Assembly: GCA_021292105.1 (NCBI GenBank)
Contig: CM037870.1
Coordinates: 43,418,576 to 43,482,575, forward strand
DNA: 64,000 nucleotides
Direction: 5' to 3'
DNA from: Anadara kagoshimensis
Lineage: Eukaryota; Mollusca; Bivalvia; Arcoida; Arcidae
Translations under genes and position numbers: made by a program
Part shown: piece after piece, positions 50,216-60,865 of the stretch
Position numbering within the stretch: the stretch's first letter is position 1
Layout of the letters: the number at the start of each line of letters is the position of its first letter
Notes under the pieces: model-generated
What the model was told of the DNA's origin: nothing
Seen by the model: only the letters and a program-made list of their open reading frames with translations
The model's database searches: none

Positions 50216-50579
50216 AAATTGCGAGCCAAGATCGACAGTATATACTCAATATATTTATCTTCAGTCTTTGTTGAGTTATAACAATAAATGTCCCGTTTTA
50301 CAAATTACGAATTTTACGCAAAACACGCTTAACCAATTTTTCGTTCAATTTTCATGTTCCCGAGTATCCCGAATCCAAATATCCGATCGAAATTTGCCTG
50401 CACGTTTTGGTTTCAGAGAAAAAAATATTTTTGCCTTTTTTGCTATTTAAGTAACGGCAGCTATCTTGTTAGGCGTGGCCAAACCCCTAACACAATTCTG
50501 AAAGCCTGTTACCCAGGCCTGCTAATCACCAAGTTTCATCAAATTTGCCCAAGCAGTTTTGGAAAAGATGATTAAAATG

Positions 50580-50662
50580 GAAAGTTTACGAACGACGCAC
50601 GACAAACGACTGGCGATGATAATGACAAAAGCTTAACTGAGCCTTTGGCTCAGATGAGGTGA
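50580..50662 (+). repeat. Conserved hairpin end of a dispersed repeat
   Basis: GGAAAGTTTACGAACGACGC, ACGACAAACGACTGGCGATG, then the hairpin CTGAGCCTTTGGCTCAG. This kind of ACGACGACGACG...AGCC-TTTGGCT ending is familiar from molluscan interspersed repeats. Confidence 0.6.
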
Positions 50663-50709
50663 AGACCCTATATATAACTCTTAAAAATGGTATTTAACCG
50701 TGACACGTA

Positions 50710-50817
50710 CATTCGAATCTGCCTTAAAGATCACCTCTATTATAAGAACCACTTGCCAATAAAGGCCACTTTTACTAGTTCCCTTTAGTGGCTTTTATAA
50801 GCAAGTTTGATGACTGT
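50710..50817. mobile_element. Mariner-type MITE, degraded second copy
   Basis: Same interior as 23894-24055 (CTGCCTTAAAGATCACCTCT, AAAGGCCACTTTTACTAGTT, CCCTTTAGTGG) but with decayed ends. It lies just inside the right arm of the long-TIR element. Confidence 0.7.
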
Positions 50818-50842
50818 TGTTTATTTTGTGCAATTGGTATAC

Positions 50843-51610
50843 CTATCAATAAGTCGGTTTCCTCTATCGTAAGTGTTCACTTTTTGATATAATGCATTGC
50901 TATATAAGCATGGGTGACAGTATTTTGTTTTTGTTCTTTATTGGTTCAAGTTACGAACTGTGTATGGTTGCGTTCTCTTTCAAAAATTGAATCCTATCCT
51001 GCAATGCTTTCTGAATCACTTCTGAAACAACTTGTGAAGATTTAATCGAGAAAGACATTCGATCTAAAGTTATAATGAAGATTGAGCTCTGTTAATTGCG
51101 AATCATATTAAACGGAAAGCGTAACATACCTTCACGTAAAGCATAACACAGCTGAACGGAAAGCGTAACATTTATACCACTCCGCTTAAACGAAACCTAA
51201 AATTTCATTTAAAAGCCGAGTAAAGCTTCTGTTTTTGCGAGTTTATAAAAGTAAAGACATTTCTTGAGATTTTTGAATAGAAACATCATTTGAATCAAAG
51301 TCCGTTTTATTAAAATCAGCTGCTAAACAAAAGCACCTGCCAAAAATGATAATGTTAAAGGTGCGTGAAAAATATGAATATTTCTTGCAAGTTTTTATAT
51401 GAAGAAGTTAAATACTATCAAATATAATGTGAATAGCATTTTGCTTTCTGTTAAAGTTTCGTTTTTATGAAGTTATATTAAAAATAGTCATCTCTTCTCT
51501 TTTACGTAAAGCGTAACGACCAAAAATGTATCATTTTACTCGGACGTAAATTAAAACCGACGGAATACTCCGACGTAAATGAAATACGGTGTATCAGGAT
51601 TACCCCCGTG
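50843..51610 (-). repeat. Right 768-bp terminal inverted repeat
   Basis: Mirror of the left arm, with a few point differences and small compensating indels; total length is identical. Confidence 0.92.
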
Positions 51611-51628
51611 CTGACATACTAGACCATG

Positions 51629-51724
51629 TTCGAATCACAATCCAGAAGCAAAGTAATAACTTTGAAACTGACAAGTCAGGTTAAACACGTGAACTTCCAC
51701 CAGGGAAGTGAGGCCGGTGCTCCG
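51629..51724 (+). repeat. Dispersed family A copy
   Basis: CGAATCACAATCCAGAAGCA, AACTTTGAAACTGACAAGTC, ACGTGAACTTCCACCAGGGA, GTGAGGCCGGTGCTCCG. It directly follows the CTGACA duplication of the long-TIR element. Confidence 0.85.
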
Positions 51725-52544
51725 TTTTCCATATTACATTATTGATGATATTAATAATAAATTGGTTTTCAGTTCTTTCCGATTTTGACTTTTAAATGTA
51801 TTTGCAATGACGTCATTAAAATTAGAATTGAATAAAGGGGTGCTATTTGAATGACGCACGGAGTTTCTAAGTGACGTATTTTCTAATTCGTTAATTAGCT
51901 TCTCTGCACATCTGTGTAACATGTCTTTTTTTATATTCCAGTCAACAATTGTTTGTCTCGTATTATCTCTTTATATGTCTCATAACTACATGAATTATTG
52001 GCAAAATAACTTAACGGCACCGTTATTGACTCACATTTCAAATAAGCATTGTTATTCTGCTATTCGAAGTAACAGTGATTTAACATCAAATATTAAAATA
52101 TTTAATGTTGATTTTCTTCTCAGAAAATCACCTTTGATTGTTGTCTTGCTTCATGTTGGCAATTTTTCAGATGTTTCTATATAAGATGTATGATTTGAAT
52201 GTAATAAAACCGTTCCTACCAATGGTTCGAAGTTATAACCTATACAACTTTCTGTCTTAGTTTGTCCGACTAATCAGACCACTAAACCCCCATTTTAATT
52301 TTTGACTTGTTGGAGGTTTGTGGTCTGACAGCTTCCATTGTTGAATTCTTGAAATTTCTGGCGAAAACGGCAGAAACGAAAACACGCGTCGATTACTTCC
52401 AGTATTTCCTTATCTCGCTCTTGCTGACAACATGGAACACTTCCTAAAACATTATTCTACAGATTCATGCTTAACTTTTAATTAAAATTCGTCGATATCG
52501 GTAGAAATACAAGGGTTTCCGATGTCTCTTCGGCTCTCTGTCAC

Positions 52545-52983
52545 TTTCGCATCGTGAAGACATTACTAATCTGCATTGACCAATCAGATCGCATTTGGAT
52601 GATGGAACTCGCAGTTCTATCTTTAGCAAGCACATGGCGATGTTTATTTACACGAGTAATTCACGTTATTAATGATGTTTTCACACGTATAACATATTTT
52701 ATTTTTATAAATATCATGTGAAGACATGTGTACTACATCCAGTGAAGATATTCCATCATTTTTCGTTTTTATCTAAATGAATTTTTTCTCAAATTGGGTA
52801 ATTTACTATCATATCTCTCCTGAAATGCTGTCAAGTTTTGACCTATATTTTGTAGATCGTAGAGTTAAAGTTTAACACAAGAGTACTTGTTAGCAAGTCC
52901 ATTAAAATTAATTCTCTTGTATTCATCCCGACCACACTGTAAATTTTGTCATAGGGTTTAGTTTTTAACTGTATTTTGCATGA

Positions 52984-53020
<37 letters not shown>

Positions 53021-53389
53021 TATGCTAAAAAATCCAAAATTACTGGAATAATATTTCCAGATACTAGAAAAAGATAAGAGGGGTAAAGAATATAATTTTT
53101 TATTTTTAAAATACATGTATATAGAGAAGATGCTACTCCATTTGAAAGTCTACATATAAATCTGTCCATTATATCTCTAAATATTTTGCATACATTTTAA
53201 TGTTGACTTTTGTAAAGTATTTAAACGCCATGTAAATCACAGCGTAAAACACCATTAGTAACGTGAATTACTCATGTAAATAAACATCGCCATGTGCTTT
53301 CTAAAGATAGAACTGCGAGTTTCACCATCCAAATGCAACACGCGATCTGATTGGTCAATGCAGATTAGTAATGTCTTCACGATGCGAAA
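52545..53389. mobile_element. TIR element, 845 bp with about 140-bp arms
   Basis: Arms 52545-52681 and 53247-53389 are inverted copies: TTTCGCATCGTGAAGACATT, TAATCTGCATTGACCAATCA, AGATAGAACTGCGAG/inverse, ACATGGCGATGTTTATTTAC. The middle (about 565 bp) holds a TA microsatellite and no transposase. I could not find a clear target-site duplication. Confidence 0.8.
52988..53018. repeat. (TA)n microsatellite
   Basis: About 15 TA units after a CACA run, inside the TIR element. Confidence 0.95.
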
Positions 53390-54235
53390 ATCATGAAAAT
53401 CGATGTCTAGAAAAATTGTAACTTTTAACTGTTGTCAAACTAATGATTTATTTCATTCAACCTTAATACTAAAACTATGTAAAATGCTAAAAACTTAGTA
53501 TACTTCAGATCATTTTGAATTTCCAACAAATGTAAAGGATAAAAATACATTTTAAAGCAAAATGCAAATGCTGTTTTAGTACTATCGGGAAGTCTAAAGA
53601 TCGCATCAAAATTTGCAACATATCTAAATATAAGTTTCAGTAACTACAATAATTTGTAATTTTGCTTTAACTGATAACCTGTGATGAAAACAATTTTATT
53701 TTTAACAGAAATTGTTTTTTTTTTTTTTTGCAAGCCTTTTTATATGCTATTAAGGTAACCTATCTTTAATGATTAAAGAAGTTATTTGTTGAGGTATGGT
53801 TTATAAATTACACCTGACAATACCACTAATTAGTTTGTATACCTATCAACTTCTTTTACTGTTTTGATATAATGGTAATTAAGAAACATTCAGTGAATAA
53901 AATAAATAAAAAATAAAAACATATAATATGAAAAAATTCCTCTCTGTTTTTCTTCTTCTTAGTTTTTAGAGTAAAACAGAAATGTATATTTGGATAATAA
54001 AAAACCTGACATAGATGAACAATCAACTTTGACAAATTTTGTAAAACCTACTGGTAAACAGCAGAAATATCAGTTGAATGACCCAAAGCAAAAAAGAATC
54101 TATACATGCACTTATTGACTATATATACTCCTTTTTTCAACAGTTGAAAATCAAAACATAAGAACTTTATAGAAAAAGAACCCAAAATTTCAATTTCAAA
54201 TTCTGAATCCGAAACATATATTATTTATATGTTTG

Positions 54236-54400
54236 GATTCTTTATGAAATGTAATGTGTAATGTAATGCATTACTTTGGTAAAGTAATTGTAATGTAATG
54301 CATTACTTTCCAAAATACATGTAATTGTAATTGTAATATAATGCTACTTTTGTCAAAGTAATTGTAATGTAATGCATTACATTGCAATGTAATTCGCCCC
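54236..54400. repeat. TAATG/CATTA palindromic repeat
   Basis: GTAATGTAATGCATTAC occurs repeatedly with GTAATTGTAATGTAATGC and a GGTAAAGTAATTG / CAAAGTAATTG spacer. Multiple overlapping palindromes centred on ATGCAT. Confidence 0.85.
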
Positions 54401-54461
54401 ATGCCTGCTAATTACCATCCCCTTTGTTTATCTGTCAAATTTTTCAAACATTTTTCTCTTA

Positions 54462-55102
54462 TAGGTCGACAAAGATAAAGTGGCACATCCGGGCGGTTTA
54501 GTGTTTATAAACACAGTTTGTAAACACGGGTATAATTAGGAAGACCATCATTACCTAAAACTATTTAGCAGGAGCATATCTGTAGTTTTATTGTCCGATA
54601 ATCATAGTGGGTTACAAAAAGCCATGCCTATATGTTTAGAGCCAATAAAGACTTATTGGATTTAATATATTTAATGTTTAATGTAAGAGCCATTATAATT
54701 GTTTAATGTAAGAGACATTATAATGCCTCTGCTTAGTTTTGAGTGGAAATGATTATAGCTGTGGCGGTAGTCGTAATCTTTAATAATTTTTTCCAAAAAA
54801 ATGAGGGATGTGAAGTTATTGTTCATTTGATTGATTAAGGGAGCAATTCGTGTTTCTGCTGAGAAAAAATACGAAAACTACTAAAATTAAAATAAATTAA
54901 AAAGTGAAAAGAAGTGAGGATCGAACCATTAATTCTTTGTAGTAAATGAAGACCTATTGCTTGTTCCACTGAGCTACCTCGGCGATATAAACGAGAGGGT
55001 GTTAAATCGGATATATCAACTTACGAAGTCACACCCGTGTTTATAAATTGTATTTGTAAACACCAGGTTGCCCGGATGTGCCACTTCATCTTTGTCGACC
55101 TA
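54462..55102. mobile_element. 641-bp MITE with 70-bp TIRs and internal tRNA-like sequence
   Basis: Arms 54462-54531 and 55033-55102 (TAGGTCGACAAAGAT[AG]AAGT, GGCACATCCGGGC) are 70 bp each and match at 60 of 70. TA flanks both ends, as for Tc1/mariner-type insertion. All ten differences between the arms are transitions. The inside has no transposase but contains a minus-strand tRNA-like segment. A small tandem duplication TTTAATGTAAGAG lies at 54660-54725. Confidence 0.85.
54912..54985 (-). pseudogene. tRNA-like sequence inside a MITE
   Basis: On the minus strand: GCCGAGGTAGCTCAGTGG (A box at 54966-54976) and GGTTCGATCC (B box at 54918-54927) at roughly tRNA distance. The T-arm and acceptor stems do not pair well, so it is a tRNA relic or SINE head rather than a working tRNA. 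It may still be a polymerase III promoter. Confidence 0.55.
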
Positions 55103-55684
55103 TACTAGCTTTATATTTGATTTTTTTGTGTTTTTCATTCTTGACTTGTGTCGTCTTCTTGGTCGAATTGGTTGTTGTCCAGGACATGTTTTTCAGTTGC
55201 TTATTCTAAATGTACATGTATTCATTTTTCTCGCATATGTGACAGATTAATCTCACGGAATAGGTGGTACGATATTTTTTCCATATCGTACCCCGCGTGA
55301 GCGCGTGTAGGGTATCTCAGTATAACGGGGACTACTTTTTCAATAATAGCAAGGGGCGTAATTCATGATACAAGGGATATCATAATATATTAGCGCTATC
55401 TCCCTAACAACTGATTTCTATAATTTTTAATTCTGTTTTACTATTGTTTGTTATAAAAAGTATAATTTTGACTAATAAGTGTTAAAAAAAGAAAATGTAT
55501 TTTGTTGTTGTTTGTTATCACGTAGGTCCACATTTCTAGATCTGCTCTGAGCGACACGTCATTGATAATGTTACAATATTACGTATTTATCCGCTAGCAA
55601 AATCTTTGTTTTGTAGTAGGAAACTTCAATGTCTTTGGGCTTCAAATAGAATCTATATGCTAGAAAAATAATCAATTACTCGAT

Positions 55685-55807
55685 CCAGGCCGAGATAAGG
55701 AAATTCCAATCTCGTGGTCAGACATTTTCATCTCAAACTCGAGAGAACCTCGTTTGAGATGAAAATATCTGACCACTCGACTGGAATTTCCTTATCTCTC
55801 GGTCTGG
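55685..55807. repeat. Long hairpin: about 55-bp arms, 13-bp loop
   Basis: Arms 55685-55738 and 55752-55807 (CCAGGCCGAGATAAGGAAAT ... ATTTTCATCTCAAAC and its inverse), roughly 90 percent complementary. It would form a nearly continuous duplex in RNA. Confidence 0.93.
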
Positions 55808-56029
55808 AACTCGTTAATGATTCTCTTTATTTAAAATTAAACCTTTTAGGACAAACTGGATTTTTTAATCTAGTCTAGATAGATTGTTTTTAATGAATGC
55901 ATGGATATTTATGTTTGAAAAGAGGCGAAAATAGAATGAAAGAGCAGATTGTTAAAATCGCTTTGTGTTCGCATGTGTTCTTCACATAGCGTATGAAACT
56001 ACCTATAGAGTCCTTAACAATGTTTTCTT

Positions 56030-56360
56030 ATCTGTCAAAAACAAACATACCAATCCATGTACAAACCACAATGCAAACGCAAAGTAAAAAGAAACATGCA
56101 AACCCATGTCCAAACCACAATGCAAAAGCAAAGTTAAAACTTTGGGAGTGGAAAGTTGAGTCACCGGGGAAGTGAGGTCGGGCGCTCCGGAAGGGTAAGC
56201 ACCTCCTGTTAAGCTAGCTACACCCGCCACGTGTAAAATCGAAATTTAGAATGGAAGGAACATGCGATTATGGGACGTCAAATATATCCAGAGACATTTT
56301 GGATATGAAGACATGGGACTTATCAATAATATTGTGATAACGACAATAAAAAATTTTGAG
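56030..56360 (+). repeat. Dispersed family A, long copy with internal duplication
   Basis: ATCCATGTACAAACCACAAT and CCCATGTCCAAACCACAATG repeat within the copy (about 56058 and 56101). Then the core (GGAAGTGAGGTCGGGCGCTC, CCTCCTGTTAAGCTAGCTAC) and the extension (GGGACGTCAAATATATCCAG, CTTATCAATAATATTGTGAT). Confidence 0.85.
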
Positions 56361-56749
56361 GGTCTGGATAACCCTTTGCTTGAAATATTCCCGCGCCAAC
56401 ATTTTCTTTTTATGAAATCCTGGAGTGGTTCAAACTAATAGTTCTATAACTGTAAATGTTAAGTACTGTACCATTTACATCTTTACGGCATGTCAGCAAA
56501 CGGTCATCATTTTTTGAGCAATTGGTTTTGCCTCAATAACTGTATAAGTGTGTTGCTTTTAGACATTTCAGTTAGAGGGTTAAAAATGTGTAGCTTGTAA
56601 CAATTCAAAAGAAACGTTTATCTATGAAAAACTCATCCAAAAATTAATAATATACAATAATTCTAATGATACTAATATTTTTAATTTGATTTGATTAACA
56701 AAGACTGTGTTGCTCGTGTAATAGCGTTAATATGTAATATTTTGGAGAC

Positions 56750-56809
56750 ATCCATAATCAAAATAAACAAAGAAACCAATTAATGTCCGAATCACAATAT
56801 AGAAGCAAA

Positions 56810-56847
<38 letters not shown>

Positions 56848-56930
56848 TGAAACTGACAAGTTAAAGACGTGAACTTTCACCAGGAAAATGAGGCCTGGTG
56901 CTCTAGAAGGGCAAGCACGGGTTTTCCAAA
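56750..56930 (+). repeat. Dispersed family A copy split by a TA microsatellite
   Basis: CCGAATCACAATATAGAAGC, then (TA)n, then TTGAAACTGACAAGTTAAAG, GTGAACTTTCACCAGGAAAA and GGGCAAGCAC. The microsatellite grew inside the element. Confidence 0.8.
56811..56844. repeat. (TA)n microsatellite
   Basis: About 17 TA units inside a family A copy. Confidence 0.95.
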
Positions 56931-57070
56931 TGTTTGATGAATCAACCCTTGAATAGTTACCATGATAGGTAAAATATTATGTTGAAATATTACTTATTGA
57001 AAAATCTTATTATAATAAAATTAAACGTTCTAAAAATAAAAATATTTGATGAATCACGACACTGTTGCGT

Positions 57071-57394
57071 TGAGTTGAGTAATGACGTTTAACGTCCCAG
57101 TCAAGAATATTTCACTCATATCGAGACATCGCCAGCTATAGGCGAGAGTGCAGAAATTTAGCCTGTGCGTTGCACTGATGGCATTATACATAAGGGTCTT
57201 TTATCGTATCCCACCTTCCGTAACACGGGACCTCGTTCATCCGAAAGAACCGTGAATTTCATTTCGTAATACCGCGTGCTTGACGAAAGAACAGCCATTA
57301 CCCACTTTCAAGTCTTGGGTCAGACCCGGTCGGGATTTGAATCAACGACCTCCCAATAACGGAGCGAGCACTCTACCAACTGAGCTACCGCAGT
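57071..57394 (-). mobile_element. tRNA-derived SINE, full-length reference copy
   Basis: On the minus strand the head begins ACTGCGGTAGCTCAGTTGG (A box TAGCTCAGTTGG, 57376-57387), with B box GATTCAAATCC (57333-57343). The body is GGGTCTGACCCAAGACTTG, GCCATCAGTGCAACGCACAG and CGCCTATAGCTGGCGATGTC. The tail is GACTGGGACGTTAAACGTCA. About 324 bp. Fragments of it occur at 5788, 34981, 36272, 60866 and 63606. It may belong to one of the described molluscan tRNA-SINE families, but I cannot confirm which. Confidence 0.85.
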
Positions 57395-57863
57395 AATGAA
57401 TCATTGTTGAGAATACATGTAAGTATTAACTTGAAGTCTGTTGAATTAAATGTTCATACGATCAACATTAAATGTGACTCATGATCACGTATAAGGAAGG
57501 CCTATTCTATAACCATATAACTCACAATATAATATTCGAATTTTAAGTTTAAGAGGTATTTGATGTACCAGATCTAGACCCATACAAATGAGTAAAAGTT
57601 CCATTACGGTCTAACTATTAATATGGAAATGACATTTAAAGAGTTATAACTTCAGTGCCGTGCAAATCAAACTGGTTTAAACAAACAAGCATTACAAACA
57701 CAGTTTTTTAGACTGTTTATATTTCGTTTTTTTAAAGATTCTATATTTTTAAATCCTGAAAGTATTTAAATCACCACTGCTTACGACATGATTGTCACTC
57801 CGATGAATGACGTCACACGTATCTAGACGGTCATCTTGTTATTTTGGGAATTTATAGACGAAT

Positions 57864-57975
57864 CAAAAACAAACATACCAATCCATTGTCCAAATCACAA
57901 TCCCAAAGCAAAGTAAATATTTTTAACTGGCAAATTATAAAATTAATTTAAACACATAAACTTCTAAAAGGGAAT
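57864..57975 (+). repeat. Dispersed family A, degraded copy
   Basis: AATCAAAAACAAACATACCA, CAAATCACAATCCCAAAGCA, ACATAAACTTCTAAAAGGGA. It is followed 85 bp later by an inverted copy. Confidence 0.75.
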
Positions 57976-58059
57976 TGAATTTTGTTCTTAAGTTTAATGT
58001 CTCTATATCCAAAATTACCTTGGATATATTCCATAGTTCGAAATTCAATTTTTATTACA

Positions 58060-58212
58060 TGTGGCAGATGTAGTTATCCAATCAAGGATGCTTACCTTTC
58101 CGGAGCACCCGTTCTCACTTCCCTGGTGGAAGTTCACGAGTTTGACTTAATTTGCCTGTGTCAATTTTTATTTTACTTTTATTTTGGGGCTGTTATTTTG
58201 ACGTGGATTTGT
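58060..58212 (-). repeat. Dispersed family A copy, inverted relative to 57864
   Basis: GTGGCAGATGTAGTTATCCA, CTTACCTTTCCGGAGCACCC, ACTTCCCTGGTGGAAGTTCA, CGTGGATTTGTTTGA. With the 57864 copy it makes an inverted pair. Confidence 0.8.
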
Positions 58213-58214
58213 TT

Positions 58215-59239
58215 GATTTTTATGTGCAATTATAAATTTAATACTTGCTATCATGTTGAAAAGTGTAATGCTTACACCGGAGTTATGCCCTTGATGATGT
58301 ATTACGCCGTATGTACAGAAGGGACCTTTATTCCCTAACATGCAACATATTCCCCGTTCAGAGATTATTCTTTTATTTGTAATCACGGGTGCGCTTAGGT
58401 ATTTTCCGTTAAGATTAGATTCAAATAAAAAATACCAAACGTTTTATGGTGAATAGTATTTTCTTTGAAATTTTTATTATTCGCTGTTGCCACCAGTTGG
58501 CCATATAGTAATAATTTTCTATTTCCATAGAAAATTTAATAAAATTGGAAAAAATAGTGATATTTTTCACTTGTCTGTGTCTATTCGTAACAGTAAATTT
58601 GCAAGCGCACTCGCGATTATCGTAAACAGTATCTCGTTGCTCCATGCGTGTGTAGAAAGAGAAATAACTCTATTTATATTAAATACTTTGTCGTTGACGT
58701 GCTATTTTAATGTGTTAGACCAGAAATCCAAATATCCCACATTCAAAAGTAGTCCCATCTCGACCCATTCTATGACGTCATCTAACATCGTCAATATTAT
58801 AAAGGTACATTGTAATTTGTCATCGAATACTTCCAAAAAATCTTGAAAATAAAGGCGTAATTAATTCTTTGTAAAAGAGCTCTTATTACAGTTTTTCTTT
58901 TCATTAATATCTGTTTTGGTTGAAGGGACATTTAGAATTTTGATGGGGTCCAGGGAATAAAACACATCTTGAGTTTTTGCGCTAGTTTACGAAATCCAAA
59001 GGAAATGTCTAATGCGTTGCAGCAGCATCCGTATTTAGAACAGTGAAATAGATTGCATATATGTTTTCAAAGATATACTTCGCTTATCTGTTGCGTAAAA
59101 AGTAACACCCATACAACTTACCGACTCGGATGTAGTAAATATAGTTCAATGTGCTTATAAAAGAAAAGTGGCATTGAGTAAAATATTGATTTTGTCTTAA
59201 AGTGATGAAAAAGATGCTCATAGCTCTGCTTAGATAGCA

Positions 59240-59240
<1 letters not shown>
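58215..59240. other. AT-rich intergenic sequence
   Basis: A 119-codon ORF at 58487-58846 overlaps another on the opposite strand (58421-58645). Neither shows a known motif. No gene called. Confidence 0.4.

Positions 59241-59275
<35 letters not shown>
59241..59275. repeat. Poly-A tract
   Basis: 35 uninterrupted A. It could be a retroposon tail, but no body is recognised on its 5' side. Confidence 0.95.
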
Positions 59276-59278
<3 letters not shown>

Positions 59279-60126
59279 TCTCTGAAATCTAATTTTTTTC
59301 AACAGCTACTGTATAATTCCTACCACGGGACAAAAAGCCAGAGTGCGTACTTTTATACGAAATATTAGCTTTGAATAAATTGTAAAAATAAAACAACAAG
59401 CCGATTATATTTTCAGTTTTATTGAAGCTAAGGCTTAGAAATTAAACTCTTGAAATGATCAACGTTTTGATAAAATGTTTGCAAAATACTTTTCAAAATA
59501 TAACTTTTACTTAATATAAGCAATTAAATATATTTATTTGTCTTCGTGTATTTGGGAATTGTGAGGTGAACTTATGCGAATGCTGCATTGGTATTGTCGG
59601 CGATTAACAAGATAGAAAGATCAAATGATTTTAACCTAAAATGTAAAGTCACATGCTGTGCCAGCAACAGGATGGGATGAAATTCAAGACTTTATATAAA
59701 TCCATAAGTGTATTTTAGCACAATTTAATACATCAGTGAAAAATCTGTTTTTAGCGTTATAAGTCGCTCACTATTGTTTTAATTAAACATGGCGTTAATA
59801 CATGGTTTAATTCAATTAAATATTCAAATAATCGGATTGTAGCGATGATCTTAAATGTTTATAATTGAGTAGTTTTTGAGCAAATTAACAGCAATTGTAT
59901 CATTCATATTTCGATGCACTGTATGCAGTTTCCAAATAGACTTTATGAAGCCCGTAAAAGGGCCTGTCGGTTTCCGTTTTCTATACATCGGAACTTTTTG
60001 TCAAGTACTGATTGGCTTCCGGTTGAGCATATCCAGTCAATGTACACTGCGTACTTTCAGGACAGGAGCATCTGCAAAAGAATAAAAAGACGAAAACAAT
60101 CAAATATAATTTCGTTAAAACACATT

Positions 60127-60233
60127 TAAGAATTGACTGTCATTTTCCTGGTTCATCAAGTAATGAACCAGATTTTAAACCTAGCAAATCTGATGAAACT
60201 GCGAAGAACCAGGAAAATGACAGTCAATTCTTA
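60127..60233. repeat. Perfect 28-bp inverted repeat, 51-bp spacer
   Basis: Arms 60127-60154 and 60206-60233 (TAAGAATTGACTGTCATTTT ... CTGGTTC) are exact reverse complements. The spacer holds smaller pairings (GGTTCATCAAGTAATGAACC). Confidence 0.97.
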
Positions 60234-60865
60234 TATTTACAATTTATTCTTTCTTTACGAGAGCAAAATTGCAATTCCGTTGAATGAAATAAATTCCAAA
60301 TGTTTGAAAAAGAATTTTAACGGCGGACGTGACCTAAACATGGAACAGCTGTTCAGAAACATTAAGCCCCGCCCATTTGACGTCATGTCTGGAAGAAACA
60401 AAATAGGTCATCAATCTTGGATAATATTTCAAACAAATTTTATTTCAGTCAATGACAACAAATTACATATTCATATTTATGGTCAAGTTACAGTTATTGA
60501 AGGTAGAGCTTGTTAAAAACTAGACTTAATAGACGAAAGAGTGCTCGACATCTGGACTTGATGTTAACGAATTTCGGACATTACAATACAGTTACAGTGT
60601 TAGCTAACCAAGAACATTGATACAACTTTGATTTTATTTATATTCACTTGCAATGAATAGTTAATTTTACTGTGATATAATTTGAACATTTCTAGATATA
60701 CAATTTCTGACAGAGTAAGTGTCATTGACCTTTTGAGCTCGCTTGTCGAAAGTCGTTGGCTTTCTCCGGAAGCTAAGATTCCCTCACAAGTACTTAAGAG
60801 ATTCTATTATCTAAAAAAATTATGTTTGAAGCGAAAACTATAAATTGATTGATTGAATGAGGTTT

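Larger units (their letters stand above)
48171..51610. mobile_element. 3.44-kb DNA element with 768-bp terminal inverted repeats
   Basis: Left arm 48171-48938 and right arm 50843-51610 have equal length (768 bp) and are near-identical in inverse orientation (I estimate about 95 percent by eye). The tips are CACGGGGGTAATCCTGATAC. Both sides are flanked by the 6-bp CTGACA (48165-48170; 51611-51616), as expected of a target-site duplication. The 1.9-kb middle holds no transposase: only SINE, tandem repeat and MITE debris. So this is a non-autonomous element or one stuffed with later insertions. Six-base duplications with very long arms are known in Maverick/Polinton elements, and 6-bp duplications in IS3EU; the CACGGG tip does not match the AG start usual for Polintons. 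The superfamily is open. Confidence 0.9.

Noticed and set aside
57332-57394. A functional tRNA gene
   Set aside because: A and B boxes are good, but the sequence continues into a SINE body that is repeated elsewhere, and the acceptor stem does not pair.
58487-58846. 119-codon ORF as a gene
   Set aside because: No motif, no splice framing, and an overlapping ORF on the other strand; expected by chance in a window of this size.
60133-60516. 127-codon ORF as a gene
   Set aside because: The frame includes a perfect inverted repeat, has low-complexity composition and no recognisable motif, and other frames are open over the same stretch.
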